Source: Symbiodinium natans (taxonomy: Eukaryota; Sar; Dinophyceae; Suessiales; Symbiodiniaceae). From it: a stretch of 64,000 nucleotides of DNA. Under the pieces are notes generated by a model that was not told where the DNA came from, made no database searches, and saw nothing but the letters and a program-made list of their open reading frames with translations. Below, piece after piece: positions 42,069 through 50,535 of this stretch. The number at the start of each line of letters is the position of its first letter. Positions within the stretch are counted from its first letter, which is position 1. A program made the translations under genes and the position numbers. The stretch covers positions 67,501 through 131,500 of the forward strand of contig CAJNDS010002219.1 in assembly GCA_905221605.1 (NCBI GenBank), written 5' to 3'.

Positions 42069-44114
42069 TCAGCGATTCTCAGAGCGCCAGTCTCCCGACC
42101 ACCAAGTTCCGTGGTCAGACCAGCCCCACGTTGAGGACGACCATACATCGGCCTCCTCATGGCGAGGGGCGTTGCGCTCCTGCTGCCGGGCACGACGCTC
42201 ATCCGCGAGCCTTTGTGCTGCACGTGAGGCCTCGGCGTCATCTTTCATTTGGCCAACCAATGTCCTCGCTGCGGAATGGTTGTCACGAACCACCGCCTTC
42301 AGGAAGACCTTGATGTCGCCGGCCTCAGTCGCATGTGGGAGCTCGATGGTGCCTTCGCAGAAGGTAAGAATATGGCTCACCCCCCTCGTAAAGAAGGCGA
42401 CGCGAGAGAAATCCTCAACACCATAGAAGCTACCAAGCCAGGCAAAACCGATGGGCTCCTCCTGGTCATTCGACAATAATCCGGCCTGGATGAGATCACC
42501 GGCGGGCTTGTCGAAGTACACCATGCGGCAAAGTGCCGTGTGGTCCACTTGGCTTGCTTCCAAACGGCGGCTCGATCCGTAACCCAATGCTCTCTGTTCA
42601 CGATTGCGGCCAGGATTCGGGAGATAAGCGAAAGCAACGCACTCCTGAATTGACAACAACCGGCGAGTCCATCCATTTCGGACCGCGTAAATGGCATAGT
42701 TGTGGTCAGAATCGAACTTGTCGAGCATGCCAGAGTGTCCTTGGCCACGGAAGTGCTTAAGGCTTTGCTTTGCCTGAGCAATAGCCTTTCCATCGACAGA
42801 CTGAGCGCCGCGGTTGTCGTGCTGTCCTGAGCCCCGGCGTACCTGGTCAGCCGTCAGCTGCCAGAGCCGGTAGCCAGTTTCCTGGGCTATCTGGTCGAGG
42901 ACGTCGTTGCGCTTGCGGCTCATAAACATGCGGAACGTTGACTGCCTGCTTCCTTTGGTCAGGAAGCAGCCACAATGGAAGCAACGATGCTGCCCTTCCA
43001 AACGCAGGTTGCCGCAATGATCGCACTGGATGCGGGTCAGGCTCCCGGCGCGCTGAGTACCAGCCGCTTGACCAGAGGATGCTGCACCAACATCTGCATC
43101 GTCACCAGCGACGATTTCGATGTATCCAGCAGTCGACCTTGTAGGCGATATCTCCTGGACGTCAATGTCGGTGTTGAACGTCACCCTCGGGCCTTCGGGA
43201 ACATCTTCATCTGTACCCAAAGCATCCGCCGCAACTGGGAGCTCGACCTTGATGATTGGCTTGATCGCAATGTCTTCAGGCTCCTCATCCTCGAGCTCGT
43301 AGATAACCTCCACGGTATCTTGCGGTTCGTCTCCACCGGCGGGAAGAGTAAAACCGGCCTCCTCAGATTGAGGGGCATCAGTTTCCTCGACTCTGCTCCA
43401 GATGACGGTGTCAGACGCCGTGTCCCGTATGTACAGCACGCAGCTGCCAGGGACCGACCGACTCGAGAGTACACCTTCTGATCTGGAGTAAAAGAGCCCC
43501 ACGCCAAGTCGGAGGGCCTCACGTGTGTCAACCACAAGCTCAAAAGGTCGATCGGCACGTACACCAGCACGATTTTCGTGACGTCCGACTTCGCGATCAG
43601 AAAAATACACATGGGCGTTGGCCGTTCGGTAGCCGGGGTAGAAGGCTGATTGCACAATCTTGAAGGCGCGGTCCTTGAATGTTCTGTGGTAGAGACGTTT
43701 GGGAGTCTCTTCCCAGGAAAGGACCGGCCTACCTTCGAAGGTGGCGTCGTGGTCACTCATCTCATTCTTCGGGATACACGACAGCCAGCAGTCGCAAATT
43801 TGTTCGTCGGATGCAGTCTCCATCAAACCTTTTGAATGCCCCTGCCTAGCCCGTATTAGCACAGGGTATCCGGCCAGACCATAGTAGTCGGCGAGTTGAT
43901 GGTTTCTGTCGGCCTTGAGCTCAAAGCGACCCTTGTTGTCGTTCTTCACCATGGACAACAAGATGCCAAGACCGTAGCTGGTGCCGCAATCGTAGTTCAC
44001 ACGATCGAGAACATCACGGGTCCGACACCAAAGCTCCGAGTCGTGCATGTCGTCGTAGATTTTGCCTCTAACGACCCCGGTCACATAATTCCGAGTTCCA
44101 CGTGGAATTGGCAC
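42069..44114 (-). CDS. Tpt1/KptA-like RNA 2'-phosphotransferase domain plus zinc ribbon (element 3' module)
   Basis: 681 codons. Residues about 55-230 match the Tpt1/KptA pattern: KGRFEL (61-66), IRARQGHS (87-94), LYHRT (141-145), AHVYFS (167-172), FYSRSEGV (208-215) and VP (221-222). Tpt1 enzymes remove a splice-junction 2'-phosphate from RNA using NAD+. The N-terminal Arg-His pair of the family's catalytic quartet is not obvious; the nearest segment reads VVRGK (14-18), and the G of YHGT is R, so activity is doubtful. Residues 364-383 form a zinc ribbon (CDHC ... CFHC). The rest is unassigned, with a Trp/Ser-rich tail. It overlaps the preceding frame by 34 bp and lies one base back from it, so it may be made by frameshifting or reinitiation, or the frame may be mutated. 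Confidence 0.75.
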   Translation of the reverse strand: MPIPRGTRNYVTGVVRGKIYDDMHDSELWCRTRDVLDRVNYDCGTSYGLGILLSMVKNDNKGRFELKADRNHQLADYYGLAGYPVLIRARQGHSKGLMETASDEQICDCWLSCIPKNEMSDHDATFEGRPVLSWEETPKRLYHRTFKDRAFKIVQSAFYPGYRTANAHVYFSDREVGRHENRAGVRADRPFELVVDTREALRLGVGLFYSRSEGVLSSRSVPGSCVLYIRDTASDTVIWSRVEETDAPQSEEAGFTLPAGGDEPQDTVEVIYELEDEEPEDIAIKPIIKVELPVAADALGTDEDVPEGPRVTFNTDIDVQEISPTRSTAGYIEIVAGDDADVGAASSGQAAGTQRAGSLTRIQCDHCGNLRLEGQHRCFHCGCFLTKGSRQSTFRMFMSRKRNDVLDQIAQETGYRLWQLTADQVRRGSGQHDNRGAQSVDGKAIAQAKQSLKHFRGQGHSGMLDKFDSDHNYAIYAVRNGWTRRLLSIQECVAFAYLPNPGRNREQRALGYGSSRRLEASQVDHTALCRMVYFDKPAGDLIQAGLLSNDQEEPIGFAWLGSFYGVEDFSRVAFFTRGVSHILTFCEGTIELPHATEAGDIKVFLKAVVRDNHSAARTLVGQMKDDAEASRAAQRLADERRARQQERNAPRHEEADVWSSSTWGWSDHGTWWSGDWRSENR

Positions 44115-45655
44115 AGCGGAAAATTGGGGAGATCCTCAGGGGACAGGATCACCCAGTCGGCCTCATCATCAGATGGGCGTTGTGCGATCGTGTCCCAGTC
44201 GAGGCCCAACATGTCGACGAGCTGGAAGTCATCGGACACCCTAAGGTATCCTGTGGGGATAACTTCGTCGCCGCTTCCGCTGGTCTTCGCCTTCTTCGGC
44301 TGTGATGGCCCAATCTCTGCGGCTGCGGCTGAAGAAGATGCAGACGATGTCTTGTCGAACACCTCGCCGCGCCCAAGCAAACGTTGCTTAGTCGCCTCAG
44401 GGTCCCTGTTTGTTGCAGCCCGCGATGCAGCGATGACGGCCTCCCCAGGACGGGGGGCGTTGTCTACTGCTTCCTGCTGGCTAGCCTCAAATTGGTCCCT
44501 TGGGACGTATTCGCCGCTTTCTAATCGGACCATGTTGGGGAACTCGCGGTCCTGCAAGCGGATTGGTGCCCCTGTTGGGAAGCTCTCCGCTGGGCCATCA
44601 AAATAGACGTCGTCCCACGGATCGGCCTCGACCAGTGGCTGAAAGACTTCTCTTGCCCTCGTCCTCTGCAGCCTCTTGAAGATCTGGTCGTCAATCTGCA
44701 CGCCCACGGCGAACCGAGCATTCGGTCGCGGGACGTGCTGGTAATTCACCAGTGTGCGATCCAGGTCCTCAGTGCGGAAAAACGAGCATTGATGGCGCAG
44801 CACCATGATTCGAGCCGTGGCTCCAATCCACCGAAGCAGTTGCCGTCGATGATTGGTGTCCTCAAGGAAGTGATATGAGTCGTACTTCCTGATTTGGGTT
44901 GCAGGCACATTGAAGTTTTTCACGGCCAGCCCAATTTGGGCGGCATAGTCAAGGATCTCCTCCATCAAAGTGCCCCACTCTCGCGGGAGAAAGTAGGCGT
45001 TGTGGTCCGTCGCAGAGGTGAGGAGGACGGTACCAACGTGGGGGCGCCTCTGGAGTTCCTTGAGCTTGTGCAACTCACGCAGAATTTTGGGGCCTATGAA
45101 GCTCCACTGTCCTTGCGCGACATGCGGCCTTCCCCTCCATTTCTCTGTTGAAGGTTTATAGTTCGGATCCAAGAACAGCCCCTTTTCGCCCACAAGTTCA
45201 TTTGCGTTCCAGACGATCATCACATCCACCGACAAGGTCTTGTCGATTGCACCAGCCCTCTCCCACGTGTTGATCTTGTCAACGGCGAGCTGTACCAGCC
45301 GCGTGAGATTGGACCCCCATGACGGGATGTACTCGACTCCTTGAAAGTCGGGAAACACATTGGTGCGGTTGACGGTGATGTCGGCGTGCAAATCGGTCTT
45401 GTAGTTCCCCTCAGTCAGGAAAGTGGTAGACGAGTCAGCAACGATGATCAATGAGCGCAAGCGGCCACGAATGTGTTCGGGCTGGAGCATGGCAAGGCCT
45501 TGATCACTAAGTAAGCCGACTTTTGCCACATTCCCGCATTCCGCGGGGTTCTTGAAGGCAAATTCACAGAGTACAGGACGCGGCACATATTTGTAAACTC
45601 GTTCACGGCATGCTCGCCGTCCTCCAGTGCTGCCATGGTCCGATATTCCGAACAA
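44081..45655 (-). CDS. SGNH/GDSL-hydrolase-like domain (element module)
   Basis: 524 codons from the first Met; no starts before this are needed if it is reached by frameshift from the upstream frame, which it overlaps by about 208 bp. Blocks fit an SGNH fold: IVADSSTTF (Ser75), SWGSN (Gly114), VDVMIVWNANEL (Asn150/152) and LEDTNHRRQL (Asp266, His269, the D-x-x-H block). SGNH domains act as esterases and occur as the ORF1 esterase of some LINE elements; in a copia element the role is unknown. Residues 300-524 are acidic and Ser/Ala-rich with a possible basic signal (PKKAKTS). The call rests on motif order only. Confidence 0.5.
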   Translation of the reverse strand: MFGISDHGSTGGRRACRERVYKYVPRPVLCEFAFKNPAECGNVAKVGLLSDQGLAMLQPEHIRGRLRSLIIVADSSTTFLTEGNYKTDLHADITVNRTNVFPDFQGVEYIPSWGSNLTRLVQLAVDKINTWERAGAIDKTLSVDVMIVWNANELVGEKGLFLDPNYKPSTEKWRGRPHVAQGQWSFIGPKILRELHKLKELQRRPHVGTVLLTSATDHNAYFLPREWGTLMEEILDYAAQIGLAVKNFNVPATQIRKYDSYHFLEDTNHRRQLLRWIGATARIMVLRHQCSFFRTEDLDRTLVNYQHVPRPNARFAVGVQIDDQIFKRLQRTRAREVFQPLVEADPWDDVYFDGPAESFPTGAPIRLQDREFPNMVRLESGEYVPRDQFEASQQEAVDNAPRPGEAVIAASRAATNRDPEATKQRLLGRGEVFDKTSSASSSAAAAEIGPSQPKKAKTSGSGDEVIPTGYLRVSDDFQLVDMLGLDWDTIAQRPSDDEADWVILSPEDLPNFPLCQFHVELGIM

Positions 45656-48600
45656 AGAGCGGTCTCAGTGAGACGACGTGCCCACCAGCTGAAAAGCACC
45701 TCCGTTGGTGCAACGATGCCAGCGGTGGTTCGCTCCATGTTCGGCGAGCAGTGGACTGCCGCGATGGCGCAGCAGGTAACTAAGGTGTTTGTAGTCCCGA
45801 AATCACACGTGCTAGTTTCGGTGCGAGTCTGCGACAAAGTGTTGATAGCACATGCGGAATGTTTCGATAAACTGTCACAAAACACTTTCCAATCATGGTG
45901 AATGCAATCAGTCATGATGTAAGTGTAGCTCTCAGAGTTCCTAAGGTCCTTGCCCCTAGACTCTCCGTGTTTGTGATTGTGATCACACCTGTGAGCTGCC
46001 AGCCGCTGCATTGGAACAGAGGATGCAACGATCCATGCCTTCCTTAGTGGGAGTCCTTGGTGATCCAAGATCCCTAGCATGCATCCGTCACAAAGATACA
46101 GTTCAAGATCGTAATCCTGAATCAGCTTTTGCACTTCACCCCACTTCCAATAGTCACACTCTTTTGGGAGCTCGAAAGCAACCTGTGGTTTGAAAGTTTT
46201 CATTCTGCGCAAGAGAGACTTGAGCTGTTTCAACAGTTCAAGGAACAAACTTTGGTGTTGCTGCCATATGGGGCTGTTAGGAGTCATTCTGTTCCACGGA
46301 CAACCACCCGTACACGGAAGCGACGCGAACACGAGAATCGGCTTAAATGCTCCCCCCTCGTCGCAGAGGGTTCGGATTTGGGAAACAACCGACTTCAGCG
46401 TAGAATCTTTAAGGGCGTTTTGTTGGTCCGTAACACGAATGATCTTACAACCCTGAGCAGCCGGACGCACGTCACCCAAGCGACTATCGGGCGAACAACA
46501 AAATTCAACGATGATTCGTTTGCAGCCCGACGGCCTCGAGAGATCTCGGGCAGGCGAAGCGGTAGCGGCCGGCGCTGGCAGCCTGAAGTGGAGTTCTTTG
46601 AGTTTGGCTGCCTCGTCACTAGCAAGTGATTCTTGCGAGCGCGAGGAGTAAGCAACAATGGAAAAACGGGTTCCAGTAAAAGGCAAAACGCAGTGCAAGT
46701 TTCGGGGGTTAAAGACGAGAGCTTTGTTGTGTGTGGACACAGCACGTCCTTTAAGGTGCTTGCCGTTGGGGCCAACTCTGACAATGGCACTATCAGATGA
46801 AACACTAGGGTCCTCCAACCACAACTCTCCACCTTTAAACTCCCCAACACTGAGTGCGAAGCTCATGCTATCCTTAGCATTCCCATGGTCCTTGTGCACA
46901 GAGGCACCAGTGCTGCTGCTGAGCAACACGGAGTTCCAGGTGAAGTCTTTCGGAGCATGTGCTTGCACTACGCCGTTTAGGAATCGGGCAATCTGAGGCC
47001 ACCGGCGGGTTGCCTTAGTCACCCCTTGCATGCCCCCGTAAGTCCATTGCCCAAAGATGTGATAGTAGCTGCGATTATCAAGCTTAATCATCTTTCGCTT
47101 GGTTTTATTGGGATACATGACTTGGGCCACACGCAACAAAGCCTTAGTACTAAAGTCGCGTTCCTTGTTAAGCTCTTCTGCGATCGCACAAGGGTCGTTC
47201 ACCGGCTGCACCACAGGGTGAGCGTGAACGGCGGGCTTGTTGATGAGATGAGCATCGGACTCGTGGACCTTTGACTTTCCTCCCCCCTGAAGAGGGACAT
47301 CGACGTGCGCGATAAGCCTTAGTGCATGCTCCCATTTGCCTCGGTCAGCGAAAGGCTTGGTAAAGATATCAGCTACTTGTTCGGTGGTGTCGACATTGAT
47401 CATGTCGAAAAGGTTACGTTCGAATTGTTGTTTGATCCACGCAAAAGAGATGCGTTGAGTCCGGTCGGTGTGACGTAGCTTTTCGCTGTCACCTTTAAGG
47501 AGGATGGTAATAGTGGCCTGGTTATCCTCAAGGAGTTGAACAGCAAACTTGGGGCTAAGATGTACCTTGAGGCCGTTCAAGTCGGCGACACTTCGTCCAT
47601 CCGCCCTGCACTCACCGTAACGGATCTCATCGAGTTCGGGATCAATTCGTGCGATGATGTCACTCTCCCTTTTGTTGGTGTTGGTTTTCGGCCTAGCTTG
47701 ATAGCTGGCGGTCCTGCCTGCAACCTCACGCCATAGGAAAATCCAAAGACTGAGGCTGGGCAGGCCCTGAGCGCGAATACCTTGGTTTGCAGCCACAACC
47801 TCACTCTCAGTGCTCGAAGTGGTGATGCTTGTCTGTTTCTTGGAAAAGGCATTTAGGGGAAAGTAAGTGTTGGGGCCCACCAAGTAGAGGGCGCAACCGG
47901 ATGTAGATTTGCTGTCATGACTGCCAGCGTGGTCAGCATCGCAGAACATCCACAACTTACAATCTTGAACCCGATCTCCAATGAAACCTCTCATCCGAAC
48001 TTCAAGTGAAGAGTTTATGTAGCTGATCAACCGATGTAGAGCGACGTCGCAGTCACGAGACCACTTGGTGACTCTGGACGCTAAGGCCTGAGTGGCACGT
48101 AACAGATCCCACCTAGCCATTCTCGCAGCAAACAAAACTTTCATGAGTACTCGGCTAGCAATCGATTGCAGCTTACCGGTAGGTTCGTTGCTTTCAAGGA
48201 TCTTCGCAATCCGGTTTTCATGAAAGGGAGTTGCCACTGGCTTGAGGGACTTCTTGTCAACCTTGGCCAACTCGCAGTACCTATCAACGCATGACACCAA
48301 GAAATCTCGCATATCGTAATATACAACATTCACGGGCGTGGTCATGGATGGGATCTTCCCTTGACTGATTGATTCAGTGCTCTTGAACTTACTCTGACGA
48401 GCTTCTCGCTTAGCTTCGGCTTTTGACCTTTTAGGTTTATTACGCTTCGCTGCGAGAGCGTGAGAGAAGTCCTCGCCACTGACCTCAGCAATAGGGAAGT
48501 ATGTTTTCCCTGTCCACCAACCTGATTGGTTTGCGGGGCCCCCCTGATTCAAGTCATCATGGATAGGGTCCCTACCATCATCAAACACCGTGATTCGTTG

Positions 48601-50526
48601 ACAGCCTATGTGGGGAAATTTCAGCACATCATCCTGCGTGGGCACGTAAAGTTTCCTACGGGGATAGATGTGGCGTCTAACGACTGCAGCTAGCTCAGCG
48701 TCGACCTCCCAAAAATCCTCTTTGCGGTTCGGCCGGACTTGATAGTCGGCAGCTGGGCTAGCGTACTTCTTGTCGAAGACGTAGGCAAACGGGCGGTCCT
48801 CCCGGGACAACTGAACCTGATTCTGCTCGACGTGATGGCATCCGAAGTACCGCCCCAAGACTTCGGCTGGTTCCATGTCAATCACCTTAGCGATTAACTC
48901 CCAACCCTTGGAAATTTTGTCCTGAGGACCGGCCATCTTGAAGTCATCAACGTACACAACAAGCAGCAAATCTAATTCAGCATGATAGAAAACAGAGTGC
49001 CAAATGTCTGGTAAAACGGCAGTAAATCCTATACTCTCCAGTTGCTCAGCACAGTACCGCTCCCAGATACCGCCTGAGTCAGGGTGCCCGTACAAAGCAA
49101 GCCGGAGGGGACAAACAGGATCCTCATACCCTGACCACTCTTTTGGCCATCTGTTTCGGGGAAGACGAACCCACGTTTCAATTCCTTTGAAAAGGGCTTG
49201 TGTGTATGCAGCAATACCATCAGCTTGCTGTTTCACGTACCCGGGCTGGCTGCCAAACATATCGATTATCTTACCGGCCTCCATACTAGCGGGGCTTGAT
49301 CCTAGCTCGGCAAAAATGGCGTGGTCGTGGTTTTCATCCTGCACATTGTTGCCTTGAAAAACACTACGACCCTTCCATTTCTTTTGGGGATGTCCATCCG
49401 GGAGCTCGTCCCCTTTGACCGAACAAATCTCAAAGATCTTCCCGAAATGGGCCTTGACATTCTTATGCTTGGCTTCCGCCGCCACGTCACGGTACTCCCG
49501 AACTTGCTTCTCGAGCCAGCAAGACTTGTCAGCAAGTTTCTTCCACTCGCGATCCATAGCTTCTTTTGCTGCGGGAGTACTCTCAATCTCTTTAGGCCCG
49601 ACAACCCTGGCAACCAAGGCAAACATCTCACCCGTAACCTGACCAAGCTTCTCCCAATACAAGGACGCCATGCGCTCTCTATGGGGCTCAGGGTCAGGTT
49701 CAGTGACGACAGGCATAGCCGGGGAGTCTCTGAGGGCCTTGCGAGCGTCTTCCTCAGCTTCACGGGCCGTTTTGCGTTCATACCTTTCAATGTCAGCCTC
49801 CCGTTGTGCCTTGGAATACATGTGCCAGAATTCCGAAGGAGTATCGGGGGGCCTCTTGGAACCCTTCTTATCCCTGACCAATCTAACCCCATCCCAGTTG
49901 TACCCTTTGGGGACTTTCCTCCCATCGGGCATGGTCTTAGGGTCATGTCTCGGTAAGGTGGAGGAGGCCTTGGGCTCAGTTGTTGCAGCCTTAGAAGATT
50001 CAGGAATGTCCCTCCCCAACCAGTCCTCCTCAGCTCCGACGTCTTCAGGAACGTAGTCCTCGTTTTCCTTAGCCACTTGGTCTAAGTACTCGGACAGACG
50101 TTCCTTCAAATCGGAGTCGTCCAGATTAGGTGCACCGGGCGATGGCGAAGACCCGCCCGGCGTTTCCCCAGATGGGGCGCGTGGTTGAGTACTTTCCGTT
50201 CTGTCCCACGAACAGTCCTGATCTGAGAGGGCCGGCTTGCGGAGGCTCTCCTGCAGTGCAAGCTGCCCCGACCTCATTGGGAACGTAAAGTCCCCAGGCA
50301 ACAACTCCATCCTCTTGGACCTCAGAATGGGGAAGTTTCCAATCTCGAACGCAAAATCGCAGCCCTTGACAGGAGTGACAAGATATTCCTCCTTCCAAAT
50401 GAAGCCAGGCTGAATGTGATATCCAAGAAAGATTCCCTCAACACCAGTCGGCGCAAACTTAGAGTCCGCAGGAACGTTCTGTTTGGGGTTGTTCCAGTAC
50501 AACACACGTGCACCAAAAGGAATCAT
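45448..50526 (-). CDS. Reverse transcriptase, RNase H, 2OG dioxygenase and methyltransferase-like polyprotein
   Basis: 1,692 codons. Residues 1-60 carry the integrase C-terminal/GKGY-like part (GIFLGYHIQPG). Reverse transcriptase spans about 320-590, with Asp436 in QADGIAAY and the YVDD box at 525-528. RNase H spans about 855-1060 (CDADHAGSHDSKSTSGC, STESE, LLEDNQA, VADIFTKPF). About 1130-1300 is a 2OG-Fe(II) dioxygenase of TET/JBP type: H1211-x-D1213, GGELWLED, H1278 and R1287. About 1335-1530 resembles a cytosine-C5 methyltransferase: IIVEFCCSPDS (motif I-like), LPCTGGCPWN (Pro-Cys, motif IV-like) and FELPKECDYW (motif VI-like). The last ~100 residues lie in the overlap with the next frame. 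It is the same frame as the integrase segment, separated only by TGA-GGG-TTA before the first Met. Confidence 0.85.
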   Translation of the reverse strand: MIPFGARVLYWNNPKQNVPADSKFAPTGVEGIFLGYHIQPGFIWKEEYLVTPVKGCDFAFEIGNFPILRSKRMELLPGDFTFPMRSGQLALQESLRKPALSDQDCSWDRTESTQPRAPSGETPGGSSPSPGAPNLDDSDLKERLSEYLDQVAKENEDYVPEDVGAEEDWLGRDIPESSKAATTEPKASSTLPRHDPKTMPDGRKVPKGYNWDGVRLVRDKKGSKRPPDTPSEFWHMYSKAQREADIERYERKTAREAEEDARKALRDSPAMPVVTEPDPEPHRERMASLYWEKLGQVTGEMFALVARVVGPKEIESTPAAKEAMDREWKKLADKSCWLEKQVREYRDVAAEAKHKNVKAHFGKIFEICSVKGDELPDGHPQKKWKGRSVFQGNNVQDENHDHAIFAELGSSPASMEAGKIIDMFGSQPGYVKQQADGIAAYTQALFKGIETWVRLPRNRWPKEWSGYEDPVCPLRLALYGHPDSGGIWERYCAEQLESIGFTAVLPDIWHSVFYHAELDLLLVVYVDDFKMAGPQDKISKGWELIAKVIDMEPAEVLGRYFGCHHVEQNQVQLSREDRPFAYVFDKKYASPAADYQVRPNRKEDFWEVDAELAAVVRRHIYPRRKLYVPTQDDVLKFPHIGCQRITVFDDGRDPIHDDLNQGGPANQSGWWTGKTYFPIAEVSGEDFSHALAAKRNKPKRSKAEAKREARQSKFKSTESISQGKIPSMTTPVNVVYYDMRDFLVSCVDRYCELAKVDKKSLKPVATPFHENRIAKILESNEPTGKLQSIASRVLMKVLFAARMARWDLLRATQALASRVTKWSRDCDVALHRLISYINSSLEVRMRGFIGDRVQDCKLWMFCDADHAGSHDSKSTSGCALYLVGPNTYFPLNAFSKKQTSITTSSTESEVVAANQGIRAQGLPSLSLWIFLWREVAGRTASYQARPKTNTNKRESDIIARIDPELDEIRYGECRADGRSVADLNGLKVHLSPKFAVQLLEDNQATITILLKGDSEKLRHTDRTQRISFAWIKQQFERNLFDMINVDTTEQVADIFTKPFADRGKWEHALRLIAHVDVPLQGGGKSKVHESDAHLINKPAVHAHPVVQPVNDPCAIAEELNKERDFSTKALLRVAQVMYPNKTKRKMIKLDNRSYYHIFGQWTYGGMQGVTKATRRWPQIARFLNGVVQAHAPKDFTWNSVLLSSSTGASVHKDHGNAKDSMSFALSVGEFKGGELWLEDPSVSSDSAIVRVGPNGKHLKGRAVSTHNKALVFNPRNLHCVLPFTGTRFSIVAYSSRSQESLASDEAAKLKELHFRLPAPAATASPARDLSRPSGCKRIIVEFCCSPDSRLGDVRPAAQGCKIIRVTDQQNALKDSTLKSVVSQIRTLCDEGGAFKPILVFASLPCTGGCPWNRMTPNSPIWQQHQSLFLELLKQLKSLLRRMKTFKPQVAFELPKECDYWKWGEVQKLIQDYDLELYLCDGCMLGILDHQGLPLRKAWIVASSVPMQRLAAHRCDHNHKHGESRGKDLRNSESYTYIMTDCIHHDWKVFCDSLSKHSACAINTLSQTRTETSTCDFGTTNTLVTCCAIAAVHCSPNMERTTAGIVAPTEVLFSWWARRLTETALCSEYRTMAALEDGEHAVNEFTNMCRVLYSVNLPSRTPRNAGMWQKSAYLVIKALPCSSPNTFVAACAH

Positions 50527-50532
50527 TAACCC

Positions 50533-50535
50533 TCA
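50533..50535 (-). other. In-frame TGA between integrase and reverse transcriptase segments
   Basis: Reads TCC-TTT-TGA-GGG-TTA-ATG. The same frame continues for 1,692 codons. A CGA to TGA change would explain it. Confidence 0.85.

Noticed and set aside
43181-43756. Minus-strand 191-codon frame
   Set aside because: Alternative frame of the Tpt1-like module; no motif and no codon constraint visible.
46129-46629. Plus-strand 166-codon frame inside the copia element
   Set aside because: Antisense to the methyltransferase-like domain, which has clear motifs on the minus strand.
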